Notes: generated by a model not told the origin, from the sequence alone. 64,000 nucleotides of DNA from Bradyrhizobium sp. B097 (GCF_038957035.1 NZ_CP152412.1:4212501-4276500); one strand, 5' to 3'. Shown: positions 28,507 through 39,179, counted from the first letter of the stretch. Program-made: numbers and translations.

Positions 28507-30324
28507 ATGAGAAACGACGATGCAACTCGCTTCGTTGCGGTGGAATTCCACCGTTTCAAGGCCTTCAAAAAGTTCAATCTGTCACTTCAGCATTTCAATA
28601 TCCTGGTGGGACCGAACAATGCTGGAAAGTCGACGATTCTAGCTGCGTTCCGAATTCTTGCGGCTGGAATGCGGCGAGCGTTCAGTCGGGGTTCGGTGGT
28701 AATTCGGGGGCCAAGCGGTGTGGGAATGACACATGGCTACAGCATCGATCTCCGTAGCATTTCGATAGCCGAGGAGAATCTGTTCTACAATTACGACGAC
28801 TCCGAGTCGGCCACTATTCGGTTCAAACTATCAAATTCCAATGAGTTGATGCTCTATTTTCCCGAGCAAGGAGTTTGTTACTTGATTGCTCAGTCGGGGG
28901 GGAAATCTCAATTCACACCCAGTACGTTTAAATCGCACTTCAACTGTAGAATTGGCTTTGTGCCGATCCTTGGGCCTTTGGAACACAACGAAAATCTGTT
29001 CGAAGAGGAAGCCGCGCGACTTGCTCTCTTCAATTACCGTGCAGCGCGAAACTTTCGAAATATTTGGTACCGTTTTCCTGAAAAATTCGATGAATTCCGC
29101 TCGGCTCTCATTCGGACGTGGCCAGGAATGGACATAGAGCGCCCGATCGTCGATACGACACACGGAAAACCGCGTCTCCACATGTTTTGTCCCGAGGAGC
29201 GAATTCCCCGAGAAATCTTTTGGGCCGGCTTTGGATTTCAGGTGTGGTGTCAAATGCTCACCCACATCGTGCAGTCGCGCGAAACGGCGTTATTCTTAAT
29301 CGATGAGCCGGACATCTATCTCCATTCGGAGCTGCAGCGGCAGTTGATTGAGCTTCTCAGAGACATGGGACCCGACATCCTGATCGCTACTCATTCGACC
29401 GAGATCATAACGGAAGCCGAGATCGACGACATTGTGTTGATTAACAAGCAGCGGAGAACGGGACGCAGAATCAAACAGCCAGGTCAGCTAGAGGAAGTGT
29501 TCTCGATATTGGGTTCGAACTTGAATCCGATCTTGACACAGCTCGCTAAGTCACGACGCGCTGTTTTCGTAGAGGGGCAGGACTTTCAACTGCTGTCGAA
29601 GTTCGCTCTGAAGCTTGAATACGTAAACGTTGGTAACAGAACGCAGTTCGCGGTTATACCTGTCGAAGGTTTCAATCCAGAAAGAATTCGAAGCCTCAAG
29701 ATCGGAATGGAGACCACACTAGGGCGTAAGATTCTGGCTGCCGCAATTCTAGACAAGGATTATCGAAGTCAGGTTGAGCGAGAATCTATCACGTTGGAAT
29801 GTGAGAAATTTTGTTCGGTCGTGCACATCCATCATCGGAAGGAAATTGAGAACTTTGTGCTTGTTCCGACAGCCATTGATCGTGCGGCCGAGCGAAAAGC
29901 TGCTGATCAGGCGCGGAGGTCCGGCAAAGTCGAGCGATCAAAATTTGAGCCATTCGCGGCGGAGTTTCTGGACGATTTCGCTCGTCAAAAGAAGGCTTAC
30001 GTTCAGGCTCAGTATCTTACTGCTCGTCGAAACTTCCAGAGGCATCGGTCTTCCGGCATAAACGAAGCCACGTTCAGCGAAGCGATAATAACTGAGTTTG
30101 AAGAATTGTGGGGCTCGCCAGACAATCGACTAGCCGTCATCCCTGGCAAGGAAGCCCTCAGCGCGATGAATGCTCACTTGCAGGATCAGTTTGGGATCAA
30201 TCTGACAGCAACGTCGATTGTGGACGCTATGGCTGTTCACGAGGTACCGGTAGAAATGAAGCTATTGCTTGCCGATCTAGGGCTCTTTGCTTCATCGCAA
30301 GTCACCGTAGAGTCGGACGACTGA
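28507..30324 (+). CDS. AAA ATPase-TOPRIM fusion (OLD-family / PARIS-like defence nuclease candidate)
   Basis: A 605-residue protein. The N-terminal SMC/ABC-type ATPase has Walker A GPNNAGKST (residues 35-43), Walker B LFLIDEPD (262-269) with YLHSEL after it, and the switch His in IATHSTEII (H296). A TOPRIM-like domain follows: VFVEGQD (Glu356), the acidic pair in ILDKD (416-418), then HHRKEIEN (442-449) and VIPGKEAL. This order is that of OLD endonucleases. The IEN motif also recalls DUF4435, the AriB partner in PARIS, as if both halves were fused. It is a stand-alone gene; codon use and AT content differ sharply from neighbours, indicating horizontal transfer. The target is unknown. Confidence 0.82.
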   Translation: MRNDDATRFVAVEFHRFKAFKKFNLSLQHFNILVGPNNAGKSTILAAFRILAAGMRRAFSRGSVVIRGPSGVGMTHGYSIDLRSISIAEENLFYNYDDSESATIRFKLSNSNELMLYFPEQGVCYLIAQSGGKSQFTPSTFKSHFNCRIGFVPILGPLEHNENLFEEEAARLALFNYRAARNFRNIWYRFPEKFDEFRSALIRTWPGMDIERPIVDTTHGKPRLHMFCPEERIPREIFWAGFGFQVWCQMLTHIVQSRETALFLIDEPDIYLHSELQRQLIELLRDMGPDILIATHSTEIITEAEIDDIVLINKQRRTGRRIKQPGQLEEVFSILGSNLNPILTQLAKSRRAVFVEGQDFQLLSKFALKLEYVNVGNRTQFAVIPVEGFNPERIRSLKIGMETTLGRKILAAAILDKDYRSQVERESITLECEKFCSVVHIHHRKEIENFVLVPTAIDRAAERKAADQARRSGKVERSKFEPFAAEFLDDFARQKKAYVQAQYLTARRNFQRHRSSGINEATFSEAIITEFEELWGSPDNRLAVIPGKEALSAMNAHLQDQFGINLTATSIVDAMAVHEVPVEMKLLLADLGLFASSQVTVESDD

Positions 30325-30720
30325 TCCAGGTTCGGGAGCGGGCTTGCTCTTTCAGAGCGCACTGGTAGCGACGAGCCGCCACCTATGAAGGCGAGCCATT
30401 TCGGTTCGCGCCGCCAGACGTGTTTGCGGAGCTGGGCTCGGCCTATTGCCTCAAGTCGGAAACTTGCTCTGTTCCATCATTATTGTTGAAAGCAGGCGCA
30501 AGGCGAGCGGCTGGCGCCTGGGACCGAGCCGCGGGCGGGCCGGCCCCGCCGGCTGGCAATCCCCGGCATCCCCACCATATCTGGCATAATTGACCGCCGG
30601 GGACCGCAACGGCTTGGCCATTTTGGGGTGATGTGATAACCCTCTGAAACCAGCTTCGACCGCCACTCGTGACCGTCCGCATCCCGTGTAAAGGCTTGCG
30701 GCGGTGGAGATATTTCGCCG
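30325..30720. other. Island right flank and glyA leader region
   Basis: No gene supported. The first 150 bases keep the island's composition; from about 30480 the DNA is GC-rich and holds the glyA promoter. I looked for a riboswitch-like fold and did not find a recognisable one. Confidence 0.4.
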
Positions 30721-32022
30721 ATGACCTCTTCCTCCAAGACCGCTTCCGCGCCCGATTCCTTCTTCACGGCAACCCTTGCCGAGGCCGATCCCGAGATCGC
30801 CGCCGCGATCAAGGGCGAGCTCGGCCGGCAGCGCCATGAGATCGAGCTGATCGCCTCCGAGAACATCGTCAGCCGCGCGGTGCTGGAGGCGCAGGGCTCG
30901 GTGATGACCAACAAATACGCGGAAGGTTATCCGGGCGCGCGCTACTACGGCGGTTGCGAGTGGGTCGACGTCGCCGAGAACCTGGCGATCGAGCGCGCCA
31001 AGAAGCTGTTCAGCGCCGGGTTCGCCAACGTCCAGCCGAACTCCGGCAGCCAGATGAACCAGGCGGTGTTCCTGGCGCTGCTGCAGCCGGGCGACACCTT
31101 CATGGGTCTCGACCTCGCCGCCGGCGGCCATCTCACCCACGGCTCGCCGGTCAACATGTCCGGCAAGTGGTTCAAGGCCGCGCACTACACCGTGCGCCGC
31201 GAGGATCAGATCATCGACATGGACGAAGTCCAGAAGCAGGCCGAACAGGTCAAGCCGAGGCTGATCATCGCCGGCGGCTCGGCCTATTCGCGCGCGTGGG
31301 ACTTCAAGCGCTTCCGCGAGATCGCAGACTCGGTCGGTGCGTATCTGCTGGTCGACATGGCGCATTTCGCGGGCCTCGTCGCCGGCGGCGTGCATGCCTC
31401 GCCGGTGCCGCACGCCCACGTCACCACCACCACGACGCACAAGTCGCTGCGCGGTCCGCGCGGCGGCCTGATCCTCACCAATGACGAGACGCTCGCCAAG
31501 AAGCTGAACTCGGCGATCTTCCCCGGTCTGCAGGGCGGTCCGCTGATGCACGTCATCGCCGCCAAGGCGGTGGCGTTCGCCGAAGCGCTGCGGCCGGACT
31601 TCAAGGTCTACGCCAAGAACGTGGTCGAGAACGCCAAGGCGCTGGCGGAGACGCTGCGCAGCCATGGCCTCGATATCGTCTCCGGCGGCACCGACAACCA
31701 CCTGATGCTGGTGGATCTCAGGCCGAAGGGCCTGAAGGGCAACATCTCGGAGAAGGCGCTGGTGCGCGCGGCGATCACCTGCAACAAGAACGGCATCCCG
31801 TTCGATCCCGAGAAGCCGTTCGTCACCTCGGGCCTGCGTCTCGGTACGCCGGCTGCGACGACGCGCGGCTTCGGCGTCGCCGAGTTCAAGCAGGTCGGCG
31901 GCATGATCGCGGAAGTGCTGAACGCGCTGGCGCAGTCGCCGGACGGCAAGGCGCCGCTGGTCGAGGCCGCGATCAAGGAACGCGTCAAGGCGCTGACCGA
32001 TCGCTTCCCGATCTATCAGTAG
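30721..32022 (+). CDS. glyA: Serine hydroxymethyltransferase
   Basis: A 433-residue PLP enzyme converting serine and tetrahydrofolate to glycine and 5,10-methylene-THF in the cytoplasm. The PLP Lys is K241 in the invariant [36 protein letters not shown] near the N terminus and [14 protein letters not shown] are diagnostic. The first gene of the block glyA-nrdR-ribD-ribE, a common order in Hyphomicrobiales; nrdR starts 27 bases after its stop. Confidence 0.97.
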   Translation: MTSSSKTASAPDSFFTATLAEADPEIAAAIKGELGRQRHEIELIASENIVSRAVLEAQGSVMTNKYAEGYPGARYYGGCEWVDVAENLAIERAKKLFSAGFANVQPNSGSQMNQAVFLALLQPGDTFMGLDLAAGGHLTHGSPVNMSGKWFKAAHYTVRREDQIIDMDEVQKQAEQVKPRLIIAGGSAYSRAWDFKRFREIADSVGAYLLVDMAHFAGLVAGGVHASPVPHAHVTTTTTHKSLRGPRGGLILTNDETLAKKLNSAIFPGLQGGPLMHVIAAKAVAFAEALRPDFKVYAKNVVENAKALAETLRSHGLDIVSGGTDNHLMLVDLRPKGLKGNISEKALVRAAITCNKNGIPFDPEKPFVTSGLRLGTPAATTRGFGVAEFKQVGGMIAEVLNALAQSPDGKAPLVEAAIKERVKALTDRFPIYQ

Positions 32023-32048
32023 TCGTTCGCCGCTAGAGGTCTCGTCGG

Positions 32049-32531
32049 ATGCGCTGCCCGAGCTGCAACTCACTTGATACGCAGGTCAAGGACTCGCGTC
32101 CGACCGAGGACTCCGCGGTCATCCGCAGGCGCCGCGTGTGCATGGCCTGCAACTTCCGCTTCACGACCTTCGAGCGGGTGCAGCTGCGTGAGCTCACCGT
32201 GATCAAGCGCAACGGCCGCCGCGTGCCGTTCGACCGCGACAAGCTGGTGCGCTCGCTGCAGATCTCGTTGCGCAAACGCCCGGTGGAATCCGAGCGGGTG
32301 GAGAAGATGGTGTCCACCATCGTGCGCGAGCTCGAAAGCGGCGGCGAGGCGGAGGTCTCCTCGGAGGCGATCGGCGAGATCGTGATGGAGCATCTGCGCC
32401 AGCTCGACGACGTCGCCTATGTGCGCTTCGCCTCGGTCTACCGTAACTTCCGCGAGGCCAAGGACTTTGAGGCCGTGCTCGACGAGCTGACCGGCGAAGA
32501 GGACCCGCGGATCGCGACGTTGCGAAAATGA
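32049..32531 (+). CDS. nrdR: Transcriptional repressor NrdR
   Basis: A 160-residue repressor of ribonucleotide reductase genes. A zinc ribbon uses Cys3, Cys6, Cys31 and Cys34 (MRCPSC... VCMAC). An ATP-cone domain follows (about residues 47-140, starting [20 protein letters not shown]) that senses ATP versus dATP. The stop overlaps the ribD ATG by 4 bases, implying coupling. Confidence 0.96.
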   Translation: MRCPSCNSLDTQVKDSRPTEDSAVIRRRRVCMACNFRFTTFERVQLRELTVIKRNGRRVPFDRDKLVRSLQISLRKRPVESERVEKMVSTIVRELESGGEAEVSSEAIGEIVMEHLRQLDDVAYVRFASVYRNFREAKDFEAVLDELTGEEDPRIATLRK

Positions 32532-33700
32532 TCTTCCGCATTCTGGAAGAGCAGCTCGGGCAGAAGGCCAAAGAGGCCAAAGAAGCTGCCAAGGAAACGG
32601 CAAAAGCCGCCGATCTGCGCTTCATGCAGCTCGCGCTTGCGCTCGGCCGCCGCGGGCTCGGGCGCACCTGGCCCAATCCGGCGGTCGGCGCCGTCATCGT
32701 CAAGGACGGCGTGATTGTCGGCCGCGGCTGGACCCAGCCCGGCGGCCGCCCGCATGCCGAGGTCGAGGCATTGAGGCGCGCGGGTGACGCGGCGCGCGGC
32801 GCAACGCTCTATGTCACGCTCGAACCCTGCTCGCATTTCGGCCGCTCGCCGCCTTGCGCGGATGCCGTCGTCGCGGCCGGGCTTGCCCGCGTGGTGTCGG
32901 CGATCGAAGACCCCAATCCGGAGGTCGGCGGCAAGGGGCACGCCAAGCTGCGCGCCGCCGGGATCGCGGTCGATGTCGGGCTGTGCGCGCCCGAGGCCGC
33001 GCGCGACCATGCCGGGCATTTCCGCCGTATCACGGACAAGCGCCCGCATGTGATCCTCAAGCTTGCGGTGTCCGCCGACGACAAGATCGCAGCCGGCGGC
33101 CACAAGCCGGTAGCGATCACCGGCGAGGCTGCGCAGAGGCGAGTGCATCTGTTGCGCGCGCAGAGCGATGCGATCCTGGTCGGGATCGGCACGGTGAAGG
33201 CCGACGATCCGCTCCTGACCTGCCGGTTGCCCGGCATGGCGGCGCGTTCGCCGGTGCGCGTGGTGCTGGATCGTGCGCTGCGGATCTCGGGCGACAGCCG
33301 CCTGGTGCATTCGGCGCGCGAGACGCCGCTCTGGGTGATGACATCGGATCTTGCCGAGGCGCCGGCCGCGATGAAGCTCGGTGCTGCCGGGGCAGAGGTG
33401 ATCCGTGTTTCCTCAGGCGCGCAGCCGGGGCTCGATCTGCCGGCGGTGTTGCATGCGCTGGCGGAGAAGGGCATCACGCGGCTGATGGTCGAAGGCGGCG
33501 CGCGCGTGGCAAATTCTTTCGTGGCAGCCGGCTTGGTCGATGAAATCTGGCTGTTGCGCGGACCTGACACGATCGGTGGCGATGGCGTTCCCGCGCTGGA
33601 CGCAATGCCGCTCGACGCAATCACGCAGTCGCCCGCCTTCCGCCTTCGTGCTAGCGAAACCCTCGATAACGACAGTCTCATGATCTACGAGCGTGCGTAA
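32528..33700 (+). CDS. ribD: Bifunctional pyrimidine deaminase/reductase RibD
   Basis: A 390-residue enzyme for two steps of riboflavin synthesis. The N-terminal deaminase has HAEVEAL (H76, E78) and the zinc cysteines C101 and C110 in [13 protein letters not shown]. The C-terminal reductase domain runs from about residue 175, with [16 protein letters not shown] and the [13 protein letters not shown] motif. The overlap start at 32528 adds an unusual Lys/Ala-rich helix of about 32 residues before the domain; ATG 32624 would remove it. The stop TAATG overlaps ribE. Confidence 0.95.
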   Translation: MIFRILEEQLGQKAKEAKEAAKETAKAADLRFMQLALALGRRGLGRTWPNPAVGAVIVKDGVIVGRGWTQPGGRPHAEVEALRRAGDAARGATLYVTLEPCSHFGRSPPCADAVVAAGLARVVSAIEDPNPEVGGKGHAKLRAAGIAVDVGLCAPEAARDHAGHFRRITDKRPHVILKLAVSADDKIAAGGHKPVAITGEAAQRRVHLLRAQSDAILVGIGTVKADDPLLTCRLPGMAARSPVRVVLDRALRISGDSRLVHSARETPLWVMTSDLAEAPAAMKLGAAGAEVIRVSSGAQPGLDLPAVLHALAEKGITRLMVEGGARVANSFVAAGLVDEIWLLRGPDTIGGDGVPALDAMPLDAITQSPAFRLRASETLDNDSLMIYERA

Positions 33701-34308
33701 TGTTTACCGGAATTGTCACCGATATCGGTGAGATCACCAGCCTGAAGCCAGTGGCGCAGGGGCAGCTGCACCGGATGCGGATTGCCTGCGACTACGACCA
33801 GACCACGATCGCCGACGGCGCCTCGATCGCCTGCAACGGCGTCTGCCTCACCGTGGTCGCCTCCGGCACCGCTGACGGCAAGACCTGGTTCGACGTCGAT
33901 GCTGCGGCCGAGACGCTCGGCATGACCACCGCCAGGCACTGGGCGCAGGGTGGCCGGCTCAACCTCGAGCGCGCGCTCAAGATCGGCGACGAGCTCGGCG
34001 GTCACATCGTGGCCGGCCATGCCGACGGGATCGCCACCATCGTCAAGCGCGACGATCTGCCGGACATGGCGCGCTTCGAGCTGCGAACCACCCGCGAACT
34101 GGCGCGCTTCATCGCCGCCAAGGGATCCATCACGCTGGACGGCGTTTCGCTGACCGTGAATACGGTCGACGACGTCACCTTTTCGGTGCTGATCATCCCG
34201 CACACGCTGTCCGTCACGACCCTGAGCGGCTGGAAGGCCGGCAGCGAGGTCAATATCGAGGTTGATCTGATGGCCCGCTATGCGGCGCGGCTGTCGGAGA
34301 TGAAATAG
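33700..34308 (+). CDS. ribE: Riboflavin synthase alpha subunit
   Basis: A 202-residue enzyme of two homologous lumazine-binding barrels (about 1-97 and 98-195). It begins [12 protein letters not shown], and each half has the GVCLTV / GVSLTV core. It dismutates two 6,7-dimethyl-8-ribityllumazine molecules to riboflavin. The start shares one base with the ribD stop (TAATG). A GTCTCGGC/GCCGAGAC hairpin (34314-34335) follows its stop but has no T run. Confidence 0.95.
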   Translation: MFTGIVTDIGEITSLKPVAQGQLHRMRIACDYDQTTIADGASIACNGVCLTVVASGTADGKTWFDVDAAAETLGMTTARHWAQGGRLNLERALKIGDELGGHIVAGHADGIATIVKRDDLPDMARFELRTTRELARFIAAKGSITLDGVSLTVNTVDDVTFSVLIIPHTLSVTTLSGWKAGSEVNIEVDLMARYAARLSEMK

Positions 34309-34521
34309 CTCAGGTCTCGGCATTGCGGCCGAGACAGACATCCTTATCTGCCTGTTCACCTCGGGCGGCTTCCAGCCGGATGGCCTATGCATAGCGGGCG
34401 AAGCCGACCTGAAAAATCAGGCTGATCGTGGTGACATCCGGGTCAGTATTGCCCTTGGCTTTACCGGCCGCTGCGCCTAAAACGCAGCACAACTCCTCCC
34501 CAAGTTCCGATTGGTATTGCA

Positions 34522-35013
34522 ATGGCTGACGCGCGGCGCGCACCCCTGAAGGACCAGACCGACATCACCGGCGCACGCGTGCTGATCGTCGAGGCCCGGT
34601 TTTATGACGATATCCAGGATGCGCTGCTGGAAGGCGCGCTCGCCGAGCTGAAGACGGCGGGCGCCAGCCACGACGTGATCACGGTGCCGGGCGCGCTGGA
34701 GATTCCGGCCGCGATCGCGATCGCGATCGATGCGGCGGCTGCGAACGGCAAGCCCTATGACGCGGCGATCGCGCTCGGCTGCGTGGTGCGCGGCGACACC
34801 ATCCATTTCGAGATCGTCTCGCAGGAGTCCTCGCGCGGATTGATGGATCTGGCCGTGAGCCGGAAATTCCCGCTCGGCAACGGCATCCTCACCGTCAACA
34901 CTGAGGCGCAGGCCTGGGCGCGAGCGCGCGCCAGCGAGTTGAACAAGGGCGGCGACGCCGCGCGCGCGGCGATCGCGATGCTGCGGATCAAACGCCGTCT
35001 GGCAAAGGCCTGA
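34522..35013 (+). CDS. ribH: 6,7-Dimethyl-8-ribityllumazine synthase
   Basis: A 163-residue enzyme that joins the pyrimidine from RibD/PyrP with dihydroxybutanone phosphate. [11 protein letters not shown] and [15 protein letters not shown], with the catalytic His, are the family core. It is separated from ribE by 213 bases; I checked this gap for an FMN riboswitch signature and saw none. nusB begins 3 bases after its stop. Confidence 0.95.
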   Translation: MADARRAPLKDQTDITGARVLIVEARFYDDIQDALLEGALAELKTAGASHDVITVPGALEIPAAIAIAIDAAAANGKPYDAAIALGCVVRGDTIHFEIVSQESSRGLMDLAVSRKFPLGNGILTVNTEAQAWARARASELNKGGDAARAAIAMLRIKRRLAKA

Positions 35014-35015
35014 CC

Positions 35016-35510
35016 ATGGCTGACAACAAGAAGCCCGCGAAAGCCCCCGACAGGAAAGCCAACCGGCGCGGCGCGGCACGGCTCGCGGCCGTGCAGGCGC
35101 TGTACCAGATGGACATTGGCGGCGCGGGCATCAACGACATCTTCGCCGAGTTCGAGAGCCACTGGCTCGGCAACGAGGTCGAGGGCGAGAAATACCTGCC
35201 GGCGGAAGCGGCGTTCTTCCGCGACGTCGTCTCCGGCGTGGTGCGCGACCAGGCCAAGCTTGATCCGCTGATCGACGAGGCGCTGTCGAAGGGCTGGCCG
35301 CTGAAGCGGATCGACGCGATTTTGCGCGCGGTGCTGCGGGCCGGGTCCTACGAGCTCGAGCACCGCCGGGACGTGCCGGGCCGCGTGGTGGTTTCCGAAT
35401 ATGTCGACGTCGCGCATGCCTTTGTCGAGAAGGACGAGACCGGCATGGTCAACGCCGTGCTCGACCAGATCGCACGCCAGTTCCGCGGCGACGAGTTTGT
35501 GCGGACCTGA
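35016..35510 (+). CDS. nusB: Transcription antitermination factor NusB
   Basis: A 164-residue all-helical RNA-binding protein that binds BoxA with S10 in rRNA antitermination. RGAARLAAVQALYQMDIGG is the typical first helix, with DAILRAVLRAGSYEL and VVSEYVDVAHAFVEKDETGMVNAVLD toward the end. The N terminus has a short Lys-rich tail. It is coupled to ribH upstream; a dispersed repeat separates it from thiL. Confidence 0.95.
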   Translation: MADNKKPAKAPDRKANRRGAARLAAVQALYQMDIGGAGINDIFAEFESHWLGNEVEGEKYLPAEAAFFRDVVSGVVRDQAKLDPLIDEALSKGWPLKRIDAILRAVLRAGSYELEHRRDVPGRVVVSEYVDVAHAFVEKDETGMVNAVLDQIARQFRGDEFVRT

Positions 35511-35534
35511 GTGCAGACGTATGATCGTTTGACC

Positions 35535-35663
35535 GTCACCCTGAGTAGGCCGCGCAGCGGCCGTCTCGAAGGGCGACGGCCCGGCTGGGGCCGTGCATCC
35601 TTCGAGGATCGCTCCGCTCGCACCTCCAGCGACAAAGGCGGAGCCTTTGCGCGGGGATGACGG
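35535..35663. repeat. Dispersed repeat, family C (copy 1), between nusB and thiL
   Basis: Starts GTCACCCTGAGTAGGCCGCG, includes CGACGGCCCGGCTG and CCTTCGAG with a palindromic core, and ends GCCTTTGCGCGGGGATGACG. The second copy is at 50653-50779. It ends 4 bases before the thiL ATG. Confidence 0.85.
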
Positions 35664-35667
35664 GTTG

Positions 35668-36669
35668 ATGACCGAAGCAACCAAACCGACCTCCGGCGAA
35701 GACTCCCTGATCGCGCGCTATTTCAAGCCGCTGGCGACCGACCCCGGCGCGTTCGGGCTCGACGATGACGCCGCCGCGCTGAGGGCGGCCGGCGAGGACA
35801 TCGTGGTCACCACGGATGCGATCGTCGAGGGCGTGCATTTCCTCCCCGATGATCCGCCCGACACGCTGGCGCGCAAGGCGCTGCGGGTGAACCTCTCCGA
35901 TATCGCGGCCAAAGGGGCAGCGCCGGCCGGCTTCGTGCTGACGCTGGCGCTTCGCCACGCCGAGGAGGCCTGGCTCAAGCCGTTTGCCCGGGCGCTCGGC
36001 GAGGACGCCGCCCATTTCGGCTGCCCGCTGCTCGGCGGCGACACGGTCTCGACGCCGGGGCCGCTGATGATCTCGATTACTGCGTTCGGACGGCTGCCTC
36101 AGGGCAAGATGGTGCACCGCGCAGGCGCAAGGGCCGGCGACCGCATGTTCGTGACCGGGACGATCGGGGATGCCGCGCTTGGCCTCGATGTGCTCCGGGG
36201 CGGTCCGGTCGCGGCGGCGCTGGCGGATGATGCCGCCGGCCGGGATTTTCTTGCGGCCCGCTACCGTGTTCCGCAGCCGCGCAACGCCCTTGCCAAGGCC
36301 GTCCGCAGCTACGCCAGCGCGGCGATGGACGTGTCCGACGGTCTCGCCGGCGATCTGGCCAAGCTTTGCGCAGCCAGCGGTGTGACGGCCGTGATCAACG
36401 TGCCGAGCATCCCGTTGTCGCCAGCGGCCGCGGGGCTGCTCGCGCGCAAGGCGATCGGTATCGAGACGCTGGTCGCCGGCGGCGATGATTACGAACTCTT
36501 GTGCGCGGTCCCGGGCGATCGCGCGGACGCCTTTGTGCGAGAGGCACGGCAGGCCAAGGTCGCTGTCACCGCCATCGGCGGTCTCATCGCAGGCTTGTCA
36601 CCTCCAAGCTTCCTCGACGGACAGGGCAGGGAACTGGCGCTGAAGCGCCTGTCCTACAGCCATTTCTAG
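35668..36669 (+). CDS. thiL: Thiamine-monophosphate kinase
   Basis: A 333-residue kinase making thiamine diphosphate from thiamine monophosphate. FGLDDDAAAL and VVTTDAIVEGVHF near the N terminus are the metal/nucleotide motifs, DVSDGLAGDLAKLC the middle motif and AGGDDYELLCAV the C-terminal one. ATG 35668 is chosen because it starts the conserved region; the frame is open 75 bases further upstream, but only through the family C repeat. The repeat therefore supplies the immediate 5' sequence. Confidence 0.94.
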   Translation: MTEATKPTSGEDSLIARYFKPLATDPGAFGLDDDAAALRAAGEDIVVTTDAIVEGVHFLPDDPPDTLARKALRVNLSDIAAKGAAPAGFVLTLALRHAEEAWLKPFARALGEDAAHFGCPLLGGDTVSTPGPLMISITAFGRLPQGKMVHRAGARAGDRMFVTGTIGDAALGLDVLRGGPVAAALADDAAGRDFLAARYRVPQPRNALAKAVRSYASAAMDVSDGLAGDLAKLCAASGVTAVINVPSIPLSPAAAGLLARKAIGIETLVAGGDDYELLCAVPGDRADAFVREARQAKVAVTAIGGLIAGLSPPSFLDGQGRELALKRLSYSHF

Positions 36670-36891
36670 AATGTCCGGCCGAAACGCGCCGACTTTCCTT
36701 CTAAATTGCTGCCGATATCGGCGTTTTCGGCCATAGGTGGCGTTGCACAGCGGTAACGATTTTGGCAAGGTCGCGCCCGATTTGAGGCAATCCGTTTTGG
36801 GGAGGATTGTCCTCGGAAAATAAGCGCCTGCCGCCCCCTAGCGGCACAATGAAGGCGCGGGGGTTACATCAAGGATCTGAGGCAACATTCA

Positions 36892-39012
36892 ATGACAGCT
36901 TTATGGTTGATTGTGCTCTGCGGGGCGCTTTCCATCGTCTACGCGATCTGGGCGACGCAGTCGGTCTTGAACGCGGATGCGGGCAGTGCCCGCATGCAGG
37001 AAATCGCGGGCGCGGTGCGCGAGGGCGCACAAGCCTATCTGCGGCGGCAGTACACCACGATCGGCATGGTCGGTATCGTGATCTTCGTGGTGCTGGCCTA
37101 CTTCCTTGGCCTTCTGGTGGCGATCGGCTTTGCGATCGGCGCCATCCTGTCGGGTGCGGCCGGCTTCATCGGCATGAACGTCTCGGTGCGCGCCAACGTC
37201 CGCACCGCGCAGGCGGCGACCACTTCGCTCGCCGGCGGCCTCGAGCTCGCCTTCAAGGCGGGTGCGATCACCGGCATGCTGGTTGCCGGTCTCGCGCTGC
37301 TCGGCGTCACCATCTACTTCATGGTGCTGGTCAAGTTCATGGGGCTGGAAGCCGGCAGCCGCACCGTGGTCGACGCCATGGTGGCGCTCGGCTTCGGCGC
37401 CTCGCTGATCTCGATCTTTGCCCGTCTCGGCGGCGGCATCTTCACCAAGGGTGCAGACGTCGGCGGCGACCTCGTCGGCAAGGTCGAGGCCGGCATCCCC
37501 GAGGACGATCCGCGCAACCCGGCCACCATCGCCGACAACGTCGGCGACAATGTCGGTGACTGCGCCGGCATGGCGGCGGACCTGTTCGAGACCTATGCGG
37601 TGACCGCGGTCGCCACCATGGTGCTCGCGGCGATCTTCTTCGCCAAGACGCCGATCCTGGTGAACATGATGACGTTGCCGCTCGCGATCGGCGGCATCTG
37701 CATCATCACCTCGATCATCGGCACCTTCTTCGTCAAGCTCGGCGCGAGCCAGTCGATCATGGGTGCCCTGTACAAGGGCCTGATCGCCACCGGCATCCTG
37801 TCGCTGGTCGGCGTCGCGGCCGTGATCAACTGGCTGATCGGCTTCGGCAAGCTCGATGGCGTCAGCTTCACCGGCATGGCGCTGTTCGAGTGCGGCGTGG
37901 TCGGTCTCGTCGTCACCGGCCTGATCATCTGGATCACCGAGTACTACACCGGCACCGACTATCGCCCGGTGAAGTCGATTGCGGCGGCGTCCGTCACCGG
38001 TCACGGCACCAACGTGATCCAGGGCCTCGCGATCTCGATGGAGGCGACCGCGCTGCCTGCGCTCGTCATCATCGCCGGCATCCTGGTCACCTACAGCCTG
38101 GCCGGCCTGTTCGGCATCGCGATCGCGACCGCCACCATGCTGGCGCTGGCCGGCATGATCGTCGCGCTCGACGCCTTCGGCCCGGTCACCGACAACGCCG
38201 GCGGCATCGCCGAGATGGCGGGTCTTCCCAAGGAAGTGCGCAAGTCGACCGACGCGCTCGACGCGGTCGGCAACACCACCAAGGCGGTGACCAAGGGCTA
38301 CGCGATCGGCTCCGCCGGTCTCGGTGCGCTGGTGCTGTTTGCGGCCTATAATGAGGACCTCAAATTCTTCATCGCTGACTCTGCCAACCACCTGTACTTC
38401 AAGGGGGTCAATCCCGACTTCTCGCTCAACAACCCCTACGTCGTGGTCGGCCTGCTGTTCGGCGGCCTGCTGCCATATCTGTTCGGCGCGATGGGCATGA
38501 CGGCAGTCGGACGCGCCGCCAGCGCAATCGTTGAAGAGGTGCGCCGTCAGTTCCGCGAGAAGCCCGGCATCATGCAGGGTACCGACAAGCCGGACTACGG
38601 CAAGGCGGTCGACCTGCTGACCAAGGCCGCGATCAAGGAGATGATCATCCCGTCGCTGCTGCCGGTGCTGTCGCCGATCGTCGTCTACTTCCTGATCTAT
38701 GCGATCGCGGGCGGCGGCGCGGCGGGCAAGTCGGCGGCGTTCTCCGCGGTCGGCGCCATGCTGCTCGGCGTCATCGTCACCGGCCTGTTCGTCGCGATCT
38801 CGATGACCTCGGGCGGCGGCGCCTGGGACAATGCCAAGAAGTACATCGAGGACGGCCACTACGGCGGCAAGGGCTCTGACGCCCACAAGTCCGCGGTGAC
38901 CGGCGACACTGTCGGCGATCCCTACAAGGATACGGCTGGCCCGGCGGTCAACCCGATGATCAAGATCACCAACATCGTGGCGCTGCTGCTGCTGGCGATC
39001 CTGGCGCACTAA
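36892..39012 (+). CDS. hppA: K+-independent membrane H+-translocating pyrophosphatase
   Basis: A 706-residue, about 16-helix integral membrane enzyme that couples pyrophosphate hydrolysis to proton export. The substrate loop [20 protein letters not shown] and [19 protein letters not shown] carry the Asp/Lys cluster. [12 protein letters not shown] has Lys where K+-dependent enzymes have Ala, so it should not need K+. ATG 36892 follows GATCTGAGGCAACATTCA. A strong terminator follows the stop. Confidence 0.96.
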   Translation: MTALWLIVLCGALSIVYAIWATQSVLNADAGSARMQEIAGAVREGAQAYLRRQYTTIGMVGIVIFVVLAYFLGLLVAIGFAIGAILSGAAGFIGMNVSVRANVRTAQAATTSLAGGLELAFKAGAITGMLVAGLALLGVTIYFMVLVKFMGLEAGSRTVVDAMVALGFGASLISIFARLGGGIFTKGADVGGDLVGKVEAGIPEDDPRNPATIADNVGDNVGDCAGMAADLFETYAVTAVATMVLAAIFFAKTPILVNMMTLPLAIGGICIITSIIGTFFVKLGASQSIMGALYKGLIATGILSLVGVAAVINWLIGFGKLDGVSFTGMALFECGVVGLVVTGLIIWITEYYTGTDYRPVKSIAAASVTGHGTNVIQGLAISMEATALPALVIIAGILVTYSLAGLFGIAIATATMLALAGMIVALDAFGPVTDNAGGIAEMAGLPKEVRKSTDALDAVGNTTKAVTKGYAIGSAGLGALVLFAAYNEDLKFFIADSANHLYFKGVNPDFSLNNPYVVVGLLFGGLLPYLFGAMGMTAVGRAASAIVEEVRRQFREKPGIMQGTDKPDYGKAVDLLTKAAIKEMIIPSLLPVLSPIVVYFLIYAIAGGGAAGKSAAFSAVGAMLLGVIVTGLFVAISMTSGGGAWDNAKKYIEDGHYGGKGSDAHKSAVTGDTVGDPYKDTAGPAVNPMIKITNIVALLLLAILAH

Positions 39013-39050
39013 GTTCTTGGCGCACTGAGCTGTGCGAAACGAACGAATGC

Positions 39051-39083
39051 AAAACCCCGCGGTGCAAGCCGCGGGGTTTTTGT
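39051..39083 (+). terminator. Rho-independent terminator after hppA
   Basis: AACCCCGCGG and CCGCGGGGTTTTTG form a stem with TGCAAG loop and a T run, about 40 bases past the hppA stop. Confidence 0.88.
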
Positions 39084-39179
39084 TTTGCATGGACTTGGTT
39101 CGGTGTACTGCCGAATTGATCGGCGTTCCGCCAACGATATCCGCCGACGATCAAACGCGAACAACACGGAGATCAATCG

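Noticed and set aside
28242..28757. 171-codon ORF overlapping the start of the AAA-TOPRIM gene
   Set aside because: The overlapping part is out of frame with a gene bearing clear motifs; the front part is codon-like but has no identifiable domain, so at most a remnant.
34309..34521. FMN riboswitch upstream of ribH
   Set aside because: I looked for the conserved FMN-element core and did not find it; only simple hairpins are present.
36901..39090. 729-codon frame antisense to hppA
   Set aside because: Asp/Arg/His-rich shadow of a highly conserved membrane protein.
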